Source of the DNA: Vibrio tetraodonis
Lineage (GTDB): Bacteria > Pseudomonadota > Gammaproteobacteria > Enterobacterales > Vibrionaceae
Assembly (NCBI RefSeq): GCF_003350295.1
Contig: NZ_QLYY01000029.1
Coordinates: forward strand, 1 to 47,678
Length of the DNA: 47,678 nt
Direction of reading: 5' to 3'
Of this stretch, positions 1-7,932 are shown in pieces (within the stretch, counting starts at the first letter, position 1; each line of letters starts with the position of its first letter). The notes under the pieces are model-generated. The model had not been told where the DNA came from. It saw only the letters and a program-made list of their open reading frames with translations, and searched no databases. The translations under genes and the position numbers were made by a program.

Positions 1-4
1 ATTT

Positions 5-124
5 TGCTTGGCGACCATAGCATTGTGGACCCACCTGATTCCATGCCGAACTCAGTAGTGAAACGCAATAGCGCCGATGGTAGTGTGGGGCTTCCCCATG
101 TGAGAGTAGGACATCGCCAGGCTT
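5..124 (+). rRNA. rrf: 5S ribosomal RNA
   Basis: Complete 5S rRNA closing an upstream rRNA operon. The ends TGCTTGGCGACCATAGC and ACATCGCCAGGCTT pair as the terminal helix, and the internal GTAGTGTGGGGCTTCCCCATG segment (shown only in part) is the typical Vibrio 5S helix. The ends are placed by eye and may be off by a few bases. Confidence 0.95.
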
Positions 125-154
125 TATATTTAGACTCAAGAGTCTAACCAGTGC

Positions 155-231
155 GGAGCGGTAGTTCAGTTGGTTAGAATACCGGCCTGTCACGCCGGGG
201 GTCGCGGGTTCGAGTCCCGTCCGCTCCGCCA
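155..231 (+). tRNA. tRNA-Asp (anticodon GTC)
   Basis: A 77-nt cloverleaf. The acceptor arms GGAGCGG and CCGCTCC pair fully, the anticodon loop reads CTGTCAC with anticodon GTC, the T-loop reads GTTCGAGTC, and CCA is encoded at 229-231. It lies 30 nt downstream of 5S, so it is probably the last gene of the rRNA transcript, as is common in Vibrio and E. coli operons. Confidence 0.97.
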
Positions 232-242
232 CTTTTTCTAAA

Positions 243-268
243 CCCCAGCAGCAATGCTGGGGTTTTTT
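243..268 (+). terminator. Rho-independent terminator of the upstream rRNA operon
   Basis: Perfect 8-bp stem CCCCAGCA/TGCTGGGG with GCAA tetraloop, followed by six T. It sits 11 nt after tRNA-Asp and ends the rRNA-tRNA transcript. Confidence 0.9.
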
Positions 269-290
269 GCTTTCGGATCTCCAATCAATT

Positions 291-392
291 CTAGGGCTTC
301 AAAACCTCACGGACATGTTGTCTGATAAATGGAACCACCTCAGATTCAAACCATGGATTGCGTCGCAGCCATAGTGTGTTGCGGGGTTGAGG
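291..392 (-). pseudogene. C-terminal remnant of a LysR-type regulator (tentative)
   Basis: Read on the minus strand, about 33 codons stay open and end at a TAG (291-293). The peptide contains NTLWLRRNPWFESEVVPFI, which resembles the C-terminal end of LysR-family effector domains. Upstream the frame is closed at once by a stop near 393-395, and there is no start codon or ribosome site. I therefore read it as a degraded gene end left beside the rRNA operon. The family assignment is by pattern memory only; the open stretch could be chance. Confidence 0.4.
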
Positions 393-421
393 TTAAGGTA
401 CTTAGAATTTCATCAATGTAT

Positions 422-445
422 AAAAGCCGGCTAAATAGCCGACTT
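422..445 (-). terminator. Terminator of the hem operon
   Basis: On the minus strand the sequence reads AAGTCGGCT-ATTT-AGCCGGCTT followed by TTA, a 9-bp stem with one G-T wobble and a short T run. It lies about 20 nt past the hemY stop codon, so it should end the hemCDXY transcript. Confidence 0.75.
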
Positions 446-466
446 GATTAGATTAAGTAATGGTGG

Positions 467-1645
467 TTATGCTTGCACTAATGTGAGTGCTTTTTTAGAC
501 ACTTCACGTGCTGCTACTGTCATGTTTTGTTTCTCTAATGCATCAGCTAGGCAGGCATAATCTGCAAGGCTGGAGCGAATTGACAGCGCTTTCTCTAAGT
601 GACTTTGGGCATCAGCCCAATCGCCTTTTCTTAAATGGAACCGAGCTAAGGCACTATGAGCACAAGCGTTGCTATCGTCCTTTCTTAAAATACTCTCAAG
701 AAAAGCAATGATCGGATGAGGATCGGCTAGGTTCATATCCGGTAGCAGTTCATATAAGCTAGAGCTAGGATATTTCTTTAAGTGCTCTTTTATTACAGTG
801 AAGGCATTGGTATCTGACTTGCGGGCCATGAGTTGTTTAGCAAAGCATTCAACAAGATGGGTATCCGTTTTCAACTTGCGCGGCAAGTTATTCCAGTATG
901 TTGAGACTCCATCGCTACCTTGCTGCTCTGCTATTTGCTCTAATAAACCACATTGAGCTTGGCGATTGAGTAATATACGTTCTTCTTTGGAAATTATTTT
1001 ATTCTTTTCCAACACAGGTAGACTATCAAGTAGAGGTTGCCACATCTTGAGCTCGGTATGAATGCTTTTAAGCAATGTTAGGGCAACTTGATTATTCGGC
1101 TGATTGGATTTTAACTCTGATAGAGTATCAAATGCTGCTGCATAATTTTTTTCAGCGACCTGTTGTTTTGCACGTGTAAGAGCGACCGCTAACTCAGAGT
1201 TGTCTTGCTGCGAGGCAAGGTCTAAGTATTGGTCTCGCTTTACTTTATCACCTAACCCATGGGCGGCTTCAGATGCGACTAGATAGCACAATAAAGGCAT
1301 GTCATGGTGATTAGCTTGGCGAGTGACTTGTTTCTCTGCAGATCTAAAATCACCTTCCAGTAGCTTGATAATACCTTCATTGGTATGGCGTCGAGCTTTC
1401 CTCACTTTTCGAACCGAAAAATAGTTCCAAGTTAATGAGCTCGCATAGAAAGCCTTTTTTATGACAAACTCTAAGCCAAATAAAATGAACACTCCAAGGA
1501 TTGCCATAATTATCAAGGTTGTTACGCTCATTTCGAGGGTTTTATTGGCAACGGAAATCAGCACATAGCCTTGTTGACCCGCATATTGAGTGCCTATAAA
1601 TAGTCCTGAGCCTAAAACAACAAACAGAAATGCTAGCCTAAACAT
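467..1645 (-). CDS. hemY: HemY, haem biosynthesis-associated TPR membrane protein
   Basis: 392 aa, last gene of the hemCDXY operon. Two N-terminal hydrophobic segments (about residues 1-25 and 40-60) anchor a cytoplasmic domain built of helical repeats; a TPR-like stretch with NACAHSALARFHLRKGDWAD is visible near residues 330-350. This is the gammaproteobacterial HemY_N family, about 400 aa. It should not be confused with the Bacillus protoporphyrinogen oxidase of the same name. Its biochemical role is unsettled; co-transcription with hemC and hemD suggests a scaffold for tetrapyrrole enzymes. The start overlaps the hemX stop (TAATG), a sign of translational coupling. Confidence 0.93.
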   Translation of the reverse strand: MFRLAFLFVVLGSGLFIGTQYAGQQGYVLISVANKTLEMSVTTLIIMAILGVFILFGLEFVIKKAFYASSLTWNYFSVRKVRKARRHTNEGIIKLLEGDFRSAEKQVTRQANHHDMPLLCYLVASEAAHGLGDKVKRDQYLDLASQQDNSELAVALTRAKQQVAEKNYAAAFDTLSELKSNQPNNQVALTLLKSIHTELKMWQPLLDSLPVLEKNKIISKEERILLNRQAQCGLLEQIAEQQGSDGVSTYWNNLPRKLKTDTHLVECFAKQLMARKSDTNAFTVIKEHLKKYPSSSLYELLPDMNLADPHPIIAFLESILRKDDSNACAHSALARFHLRKGDWADAQSHLEKALSIRSSLADYACLADALEKQNMTVAAREVSKKALTLVQA

Positions 1646-2796
1646 TATTTATCCTCCGTGATAAGTGTTGCGACATCACGACGAAGGCGATCTTGGATAA
1701 CATCAGATAAAACCTGTTGTGTTTCAAGCTTAACTGGGTAATCAACATGAATATTCTGTTTACTTAGCAGAGCTAGCGCACTATTAAACTCATTAACCAT
1801 ATTGGACTCTTGGTTGAAATAGGTGCTAGACCAATTGTCAGCTGTTGTTAGTGCTGTTGAATAGATGTTTTGTTGTCCAATGTAAACTGCTTTGATTGCA
1901 GTCTCGAGTTTGGCTTTGATATTTTCTCTCAGATAGAAATGCTGCTGTGGTGAGAGCAGTGGTATCGCACTACCATCTCGCGTGCGAAATGTAATGAAGT
2001 TTTGCGAAAAATCTTTAAGTGACGTTAGTAAATTCGATTTCCAATCATGGATGTCGGTTGAGACACTAGGCTGCTCATTTTTTTGAGTATCAGGAAGAAT
2101 GGCATTAGCCAATGGCAAATTATCTACCTGATTCTGAAGTGAAGTAATCCTGAGCACAAGACCATCTTTATCTATGATAGGAATGGACTTTAGTGTCATG
2201 ATGTCATTGCTCATGGATTGGCGTAGTGGTACCAAACTAGGATCGTTTAGTGTCGCGATACGTTGATCTGCGCTTTCCATTAGCTCAGTTGCACTTGCTG
2301 CATCATGCTCGAGAAATAGTTTTCGACCAGCCAGTTTAACTAAGTAATCCGCTTCAGCAAGCAGCCAGTCGTTTGGGCGCCGCCCTTTGACATCAGCTAA
2401 TGCGAGTTGCAAGCTATTAATGCTTCTCTGTTGTTGAGCAAGGCGAGTTTCGGCGTTTTGTGAGGCATTTTCTACTTTTGAAACTGTTGCCTCTTGGTTG
2501 GCGTTTAATTCTTGCTGAATGGATGTTTTTGCTTGCTGTAGCTGAGCTTGTAGAGAGCTGATTTGTATTTTATATTGAGCGTTTTGTTCATAAGAGTAAT
2601 AGGCAACACCACTTGGCAATACTATGGACAGAGCTATCGCAAGCCATCCGAGTCTCATTGAATTAGGCGCTGCTTTGTTGTGTATGTGCTCTTTCTTGAT
2701 GTCTTTATTAGGCGCTTTTGCCTTATCTCTTGCTATTTCTTGTGCTGTAATGTCTGTTTCAGGTTCGATCGAATTGTTTTTATCTTTGCTTGTCAT
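1645..2796 (-). CDS. hemX: HemX, membrane protein of the haem operon
   Basis: 383 aa. The N-terminal ~40 residues are charged and cytoplasmic, followed by one membrane segment (LGWLAIALSIVLPSGVAYYS, about 49-68) and a Gln-rich coiled coil (about 72-135, many QQ and LQ pairs). A mostly helical C-terminal domain should lie in the periplasm. The family is often labelled uroporphyrinogen-III C-methyltransferase, but no SAM-binding motif of that enzyme is visible, so that name is probably a legacy error. It lies 16 nt after hemD and overlaps hemY by one base. Function is inferred only from operon context. Confidence 0.93.
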   Translation of the reverse strand: MTSKDKNNSIEPETDITAQEIARDKAKAPNKDIKKEHIHNKAAPNSMRLGWLAIALSIVLPSGVAYYSYEQNAQYKIQISSLQAQLQQAKTSIQQELNANQEATVSKVENASQNAETRLAQQQRSINSLQLALADVKGRRPNDWLLAEADYLVKLAGRKLFLEHDAASATELMESADQRIATLNDPSLVPLRQSMSNDIMTLKSIPIIDKDGLVLRITSLQNQVDNLPLANAILPDTQKNEQPSVSTDIHDWKSNLLTSLKDFSQNFITFRTRDGSAIPLLSPQQHFYLRENIKAKLETAIKAVYIGQQNIYSTALTTADNWSSTYFNQESNMVNEFNSALALLSKQNIHVDYPVKLETQQVLSDVIQDRLRRDVATLITEDK

Positions 2797-2812
2797 TACA
2801 TGTATTCCTGTT

Positions 2813-3535
2813 CTACTTTGGCTTGAGTGCAGCCAGTAAGTCCTTGTTTGAAGCGCTGCCCGTGGTTATCACGTCAAGAAACCCCAATTGTTTTGCCTCT
2901 GTTGCAATTCGTTGACTCGGAACGAAAAGCTGCAGCGTAACCACCCAGTTTTTCTGTGTTTGAGAGAGTTGTGACACAAAGTGATTCAGTTGACCTAAGC
3001 TGGTAATCACTATTTGCTTAATGTGATTGTTTTTCCAACTAACGGTTTCAATACCAGCATCGAAAGTGATGCTCTCTCTTCGATAGATTTCGAGATGACT
3101 CACTTGTGCTCCTCGTGCGAGTAATGTGTTGCGAATTAACTCACGGCCTCCATTACCGCGCAGAATAATAATCTTCTTTCCATTTACTTGGCTGAGTTGC
3201 TTAAGCTCAAGCAAGTGTTCGCTATCTGGCACATCAGGGTAGTGTACGTTTTGTTGGCTGTGTTTACTTAATGCGTGTGCTGTTTTATGACCAACCGCAA
3301 CATAGGTTGATTTATATGGCCATATACCAGAGAGTGCTTGCTGAGTGAAAGTAACTGCATTTGGGCTAACCGCTATGATTATATCGACATCGGCTAGCTC
3401 TTTCTTAGCGTTATAGAAGTCCTTGCCAGATGTGATCTTGAGCAAGGGTAAATAGAAAGCGCTGGTACCTGCTGTGTTAAGTTGTTGGCAAAGCGCTTGG
3501 CCTTGTTCTCCTGGACGCGTAATCAGCACAGCCAT
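2813..3535 (-). CDS. hemD: Uroporphyrinogen-III synthase
   Basis: 240 aa, normal length for the family. It closes and isomerises hydroxymethylbilane to uroporphyrinogen III, directly after HemC in the pathway. The N-terminal MAVLITRPGEQGQAL is the family signature, followed by AVSPNAVTF (about residue 58), the VGHKTAHAL loop (about 81) and ILRGNGGRELI (about 122), which line the active-site cleft. Sequence is weakly conserved in this family, so the position between hemC (4 nt away) and hemX is strong support. Cytoplasmic. Confidence 0.95.
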   Translation of the reverse strand: MAVLITRPGEQGQALCQQLNTAGTSAFYLPLLKITSGKDFYNAKKELADVDIIIAVSPNAVTFTQQALSGIWPYKSTYVAVGHKTAHALSKHSQQNVHYPDVPDSEHLLELKQLSQVNGKKIIILRGNGGRELIRNTLLARGAQVSHLEIYRRESITFDAGIETVSWKNNHIKQIVITSLGQLNHFVSQLSQTQKNWVVTLQLFVPSQRIATEAKQLGFLDVITTGSASNKDLLAALKPK

Positions 3536-3539
3536 AGCG

Positions 3540-4478
3540 TTAGCTCTGCTTCGCGTATAATCTGGTTAGTATGTCGCGAGCACCATTATCGAGCAGCTGA
3601 TTAGCGAGTGTCACACCAAGTGTTTCTGCCTCATTCCTGGATCCTCGAATTTCACCTCGGATAATTTTCGAACCGTCAGGTTCCCCGACTAAGGCTCTGA
3701 GCCATAGCTCCTCTCCTTGCAAAACAGAGTAACTGCCGATTGGTACTTGGCAGCCGCCTTCTAGTGTTAGATTCATTGCACGCTCACACACAACTTTATC
3801 GTAGGTCTCTCTATGATTGAGCGGTTCAAGAAGCTTTATTAGATATTGGTCGTCAAGACGACATTCGATACCAATAGCTCCTTGGCCGACCGCAGGTAAA
3901 GATTGCTCAGGCTCTATAAAGCTACGTATGCGTTGTTCCAAATTAAGCCGCTTAAGTCCCGCAGCTGCGAGAATAATGGCATCATATTCGTTGGAGTCGA
4001 GCTTATTTAGACGGGTGCCGACATTACCTCTTAGTTCTTTTATCTCTATATCTGGACGATACTCTTTGAGTTGACACTGTCTACGCAAGCTACAGGTTCC
4101 AACAATCGCTCCTTGAGGGAGTTGGTCAATGCAATCGTATTTATTGGATACAAACGCATCTCTTGCATCGTCGCGTTCGCAAATCGTAACTAAACCTAGG
4201 CCCTCTGGAAAATCAACTGGAACATCTTTCATAGAATGAACGGCTAGGTCGGCACGATTTTCTAGCATTGCAACTTCAAGCTCTTTGACAAATAGACCTT
4301 TACCCCCAACCTTTGCTAATGGAGTATCTAAAATGACATCGCCTTTGGTAACCATAGTGATGAGTTCAACCTTCAGCCCTGGGTGTGCCGCTTGTAGCGC
4401 TTCTTTTACATAGTTTGCTTGCCATAGTGCAAGGGGGCTTTTTCGTGTAGCGATACGAATTGGGGTTGATTGAGTCAT
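3540..4478 (-). CDS. hemC: Porphobilinogen deaminase (hydroxymethylbilane synthase)
   Basis: 312 aa, full length. Polymerises four porphobilinogen units into hydroxymethylbilane. Visible motifs: RIATRKSPLALWQA at the N-terminus, the substrate-contacting HSMKDVP (about residues 81-87), CSLRRQCQL (about 129), ELRGNVGTRLNKL (about 149), and the dipyrromethane cofactor Cys in LEGGCQVPIG (about residue 242). First gene of the operon, so its promoter lies in the 335-nt gap shared with divergent cyaA. Confidence 0.98.
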   Translation of the reverse strand: MTQSTPIRIATRKSPLALWQANYVKEALQAAHPGLKVELITMVTKGDVILDTPLAKVGGKGLFVKELEVAMLENRADLAVHSMKDVPVDFPEGLGLVTICERDDARDAFVSNKYDCIDQLPQGAIVGTCSLRRQCQLKEYRPDIEIKELRGNVGTRLNKLDSNEYDAIILAAAGLKRLNLEQRIRSFIEPEQSLPAVGQGAIGIECRLDDQYLIKLLEPLNHRETYDKVVCERAMNLTLEGGCQVPIGSYSVLQGEELWLRALVGEPDGSKIIRGEIRGSRNEAETLGVTLANQLLDNGARDILTRLYAKQS

Positions 4479-4813
4479 ATTGGTATATTTAATGTGAGCT
4501 ATAGATGCTCTAATCCTACCATTCTAGAGAAAAAAATCTTACTGCTAGATCTTGGCGTTGGTTGATTCATTTCGGGCTAGCATATAATATTCAAAATTGT
4601 GTGATTTTGATCTCATTTATATATTGAGCTATTGTTACTAAAGGGAGATACGTACCACACTAATATGCAAGCGTATTGATTAACAAAACAATGTTAATGT
4701 GGTCATACCTTCCTTTACCAATGGCAATAAAAGTGTTAAATTGATCACGTTTTGTCAGAGCTTTCGAATGCTTTGTCATCAAAGCACCGTTAGGAATTTA
4801 CAAGGATTTTACC
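4479..4813. other. Divergent hemC / cyaA promoter region
   Basis: 335 nt with no gene. It holds a CRP-like site (4600-4615), a perfect 7-bp inverted repeat TGCTTTG-TCAT-CAAAGCA (4769-4786) just upstream of the cyaA ribosome site, and AT-rich stretches such as CATATAATATTC (4581-4592) that could carry -10 elements. I could not pick a single -35/-10 pair with confidence. Confidence 0.6.
4600..4615. promoter_or_regulatory. Candidate CRP-cAMP binding site upstream of cyaA
   Basis: TGTGA-TTTTGA-TCTCA matches the CRP consensus TGTGA-N6-TCACA at 9 of 10 key positions. It is about 200 nt upstream of cyaA and 122 nt upstream of hemC. In E. coli CRP represses cyaA, so feedback control is a reasonable inference; the site could also act on hemC. 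Confidence 0.55.
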
Positions 4814-7342
4814 TTGCAGGCTTACACAAAGACGCTTATCCAAAGATTAGATAACTTAAACCAGCAGCGCATTGAGCGTGCACTGGCTCTTATGGATATT
4901 CAAGGCCAGCATGTTTTTCACTTGATCCCAGCGCTCCTTCACTTCAATCATACCTCTATCCCTGGTTATTACGATGCTCATGTCCCGTTTGGGGTATTTG
5001 GTCTCGAGTTTAATCCGGTTCAGCAGCAATTTATCGAAGATACTGAGCTCACGACGGGTCAACCTTTGGAGACATGTTCTCAGCCGGCTATTTTAGCTTT
5101 GTATACCATGGGAAGTACTTCATCCATCGGCCAAAGTACTTCCAGTGACCTAGATATCTGGGTTTGCGTTTCACCAACGACGAGCTGCGAAGATAGGGAG
5201 AGCTTGTCCAATAAGTGTTTATTAATCACAGAGTGGGCACAAAACCAAGGTGTCGAGGCCAATTTCTTTGTGATGGATGAGAAGCGTTTTCTTACCAACC
5301 ACTCAGAAGAAATGACGGGAGACAACTGTGGCTCTTCTCAGCACCTTTTGCTACTTGATGAGTTTTATCGGTCAGCCGTTCGTTTAGCTGGTCAAAGGTT
5401 ACTCTGGCAAATTGTACCTCCAGAGATGGAAGAATGTTACGATGAGTACGTTCAAAGCCTTTGTCGCCAAGGTATCATAGACTGTTCTGATTGGATTGAT
5501 TTTGGGCAGTTAAATCGTATTCCAGCAGAGGAATACTTTGGGTCAAATTTATGGCAGTTATATAAGAGTATTGACTCACCTTACAAGTCAGTACTAAAGG
5601 CTATTCTACTCGAAGCGTATTCTTGGGAGTATCCGCATACACAGCTCCTTAGCATAGACACCAAACGTCGTTTTTTTGCGCATAAACCTGATCTCTATGG
5701 GATGGATGCCTACTATCTGATGCTGGAGAAGGTGACAAGATATCTGGTACGCATCGGCGACCATGCTAGACTCGATCTCGTTAGGCGTTGCTTCTACCTC
5801 AAAACACACGAAAAGCTGTCACGCGAGCCAGGAGTGGGCTCGGTTGCGTGGCGTCGTGAAGCACTAAGCGATATGATTGACAAGTGGCAGTGGGATGAAA
5901 AGGTACTTGCCGAGCTTGATGATCGTCGCAACTGGAAAGTAGAGCAGGTTAAGGTAGTGCATCACGCGTTGCTTGATGCACTTATGTTAAGTTACCGAAA
6001 TTTAATTCAGTTTGCTCGTCGCAACGATATTACTTCGGCTATAAGCCCACAAGATATCAGTATACTGGCCCGCAAGCTCTATGCCGCTTTTGAAGTATTG
6101 CCTGGTAAAGTGACCTTACTTAACCCGCAGATCTCTCCTGATTTACATGAACCAGATTTAAGTTTCATAGAGGTGCAGCCGGGGCGAACAAACAAAGCAG
6201 GTTGGTATTTATATAAACATCCGCTCAAAGCAGAGAGCCTCATTGGTCAGACATTTTTGGAACACAATGAATATCTCAGTAAGTTAGTCGCTTGGTCTTT
6301 CTTCAATGGTTTGATAACCGAATCGACTCGTTTGCACTCTGTAGTTCGAGATGCACATCTTGATATTGATAAGTTTTATCAAATGGTCAGCGATCTGCGT
6401 AACACGTTTTCATTGCGAAAACGTAGGCCGACAATGCAAGCTTTAGCAAGCCCATGTGAAATTAGTCAGTTGGCCATGTTCATCAATTTTGAAGAAGATC
6501 CCACCAGTGAACTGAGCGGGCGTTCGCTAAAAGTTGATTTGAAAACCACCGATATCTTCAGTTTTTCAGACCAGCAGGTAAGTCTTGTTGGCAGTGTTGA
6601 TTTAGTGTATCGCAATTCATGGCATGAAGTGCGCACCCTACACTTTCGAGGTGAAACAGCGATGCTGGAAGCTTTGAAGACCATTTTGGGTAAAATGCAT
6701 CAAGATGCCATACCGCCCGAGTCTGTGGATGTATTCTGCTATAGCAAAAATTTGCGTGGGGTTATGCGCAATATGGTGTACCAGCTGCTGGCTGAATGTA
6801 TAGATTTGCGTCTAAAGCCGATCGAGCAGGAGAAGCGTCGTCGTTTTAAAGCGTTGAAAATTGCTCAGCAAACTTATGGCCTTTTCTTTGAGCGTCGTGG
6901 AGTTTCTGTTCAAGTACTAGAGAACTCAGTGGATTTTTATCGCAGCATCTCAATTAGTAAACTTAAGGGCTCTCCGTTATTAATGTTGGATAAAGAGCAG
7001 GAGTTCCAACTACCACAAATTGTCGATTGTTACGCAAGCGAAGGTCTAATTCAGTTCTTCTTCGAAGATAGCGAACAGGGCTTTAACATTTACGTGCTAG
7101 ATGAAGCGAATCGTGTCGAGGTTTACCATCAGTTCAGTGGTATGAAGGATGAGATGATTGCCAGCGTTAATAGTTTCTATACATCAATAAAAGACGATAA
7201 CCAACTGCCTACCCAATTGATAAACTTTAATCTGCCTCAATACTATCAAATTGTTCACCCTGCAGAAGGAGAGTCTTATATCGAACCTTACCGTAATGAT
7301 GGCTGTACTTACGCTAAGTCCGACAAGGCGGTGAATGCATAA
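4814..7342 (+). CDS. cyaA: Class I adenylate cyclase
   Basis: 842 aa, the full length of the enterobacterial class I enzyme. It makes cAMP from ATP for CRP-dependent control of carbon use, competence and virulence in Vibrio. The N-terminal catalytic half carries the nucleotidyltransferase motif GSTSSIGQSTSSDLDIWVC (about residues 98-116). Further conserved blocks are LLLDEFYRSAVRLAGQR, YFGSNLWQLYKSIDSPYK, LLEAYSWEYP and, in the regulatory C-terminal half, RNSWHEVRTLHF and ALKTILGKMHQDA. The start is TTG, preceded by AAGGA at 4802-4806. E. coli cyaA also uses TTG, which keeps translation low, so I regard this start as genuine. Confidence 0.98.
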   Translation: MQAYTKTLIQRLDNLNQQRIERALALMDIQGQHVFHLIPALLHFNHTSIPGYYDAHVPFGVFGLEFNPVQQQFIEDTELTTGQPLETCSQPAILALYTMGSTSSIGQSTSSDLDIWVCVSPTTSCEDRESLSNKCLLITEWAQNQGVEANFFVMDEKRFLTNHSEEMTGDNCGSSQHLLLLDEFYRSAVRLAGQRLLWQIVPPEMEECYDEYVQSLCRQGIIDCSDWIDFGQLNRIPAEEYFGSNLWQLYKSIDSPYKSVLKAILLEAYSWEYPHTQLLSIDTKRRFFAHKPDLYGMDAYYLMLEKVTRYLVRIGDHARLDLVRRCFYLKTHEKLSREPGVGSVAWRREALSDMIDKWQWDEKVLAELDDRRNWKVEQVKVVHHALLDALMLSYRNLIQFARRNDITSAISPQDISILARKLYAAFEVLPGKVTLLNPQISPDLHEPDLSFIEVQPGRTNKAGWYLYKHPLKAESLIGQTFLEHNEYLSKLVAWSFFNGLITESTRLHSVVRDAHLDIDKFYQMVSDLRNTFSLRKRRPTMQALASPCEISQLAMFINFEEDPTSELSGRSLKVDLKTTDIFSFSDQQVSLVGSVDLVYRNSWHEVRTLHFRGETAMLEALKTILGKMHQDAIPPESVDVFCYSKNLRGVMRNMVYQLLAECIDLRLKPIEQEKRRRFKALKIAQQTYGLFFERRGVSVQVLENSVDFYRSISISKLKGSPLLMLDKEQEFQLPQIVDCYASEGLIQFFFEDSEQGFNIYVLDEANRVEVYHQFSGMKDEMIASVNSFYTSIKDDNQLPTQLINFNLPQYYQIVHPAEGESYIEPYRNDGCTYAKSDKAVNA

Positions 7343-7396
7343 CAGTATGTTGGCCACCTCAAGATGTTGTTCGAGGCGCCAACACAGGCTGAGCGA

Positions 7397-7711
7397 TTAG
7401 GCCCAGTCAATCTCTTCGTTGCAGTGTTTAACACATTCTTGCTTTACCATGGAGATAAGCTCTATCCCCGTTTTGGAACATACCCACTTTGAATCGACCA
7501 AAGCAAAATGAAAGCCTCCTGATTTAGATGCTATCCATATTTCTTTCATTGGCTCTTGACGGTTTATGATGATTTGACTTCGGTCTTCGAATTCTAGAGT
7601 CATCACATTACCTGAGGTTTCATAGTCAATATCTGCACCGGAATCATCAATCATTTCCTCGATGATCTGCATTTGAATATCTACCAACTGATGAAATTCA
7701 GTATCGTTCAT
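7397..7711 (-). CDS. cyaY: CyaY, bacterial frataxin
   Basis: 104 aa, the usual size. Binds iron and the cysteine desulfurase IscS and tunes iron-sulfur cluster assembly. The acidic first helix (residues ~1-30, MNDTEFHQLV...EEMIDDSG) and the sheet core with EIWIASKSGGFHFAL (about 60-74) are characteristic. Convergent with cyaA (54 nt between stops) and divergent from lptM, the same order as in E. coli. Confidence 0.95.
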   Translation of the reverse strand: MNDTEFHQLVDIQMQIIEEMIDDSGADIDYETSGNVMTLEFEDRSQIIINRQEPMKEIWIASKSGGFHFALVDSKWVCSKTGIELISMVKQECVKHCNEEIDWA

Positions 7712-7785
7712 CTTGTTACCCTATTGCTTTTCTAGAATGTGGTGCGATTATAGGGGGCATTGAAAGATTAATCACGATACAAGGC

Positions 7786-7908
7786 ATGAAAAAATCACTC
7801 GTTGCTTTATTTGTTTTAACCCTTCTTGGTTTGACCGCTTGTGGTCAAACTGGACCTCTTTATATGCCCGAAGATGCGTCTCAAAATGAGCAGCCTTCAC
7901 AACAATAA
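7786..7908 (+). CDS. lptM: LptM (YifL) small outer-membrane lipoprotein
   Basis: 40 aa. The signal peptide is followed by the lipobox LTAC (Cys at residue 19), then GQTGPLYMPED, the conserved N-terminus of the mature LptM/YifL family. In E. coli LptM assists maturation of the LptD-LptE LPS translocon; I infer the same here. Position directly before lysA matches E. coli yifL-dapF order except for the inserted lysA, which is normal in Vibrio. The ribosome site is weak (ACAAGGC next to the ATG). Confidence 0.92.
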   Translation: MKKSLVALFVLTLLGLTACGQTGPLYMPEDASQNEQPSQQ

Positions 7909-7932
7909 CTATTTTTCACAAGGGATCGCATT

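Noticed and set aside
1645..2796. HemX as uroporphyrinogen-III methyltransferase
   Set aside because: No SAM-binding motif of that enzyme family; only a membrane segment and coiled coil are visible.
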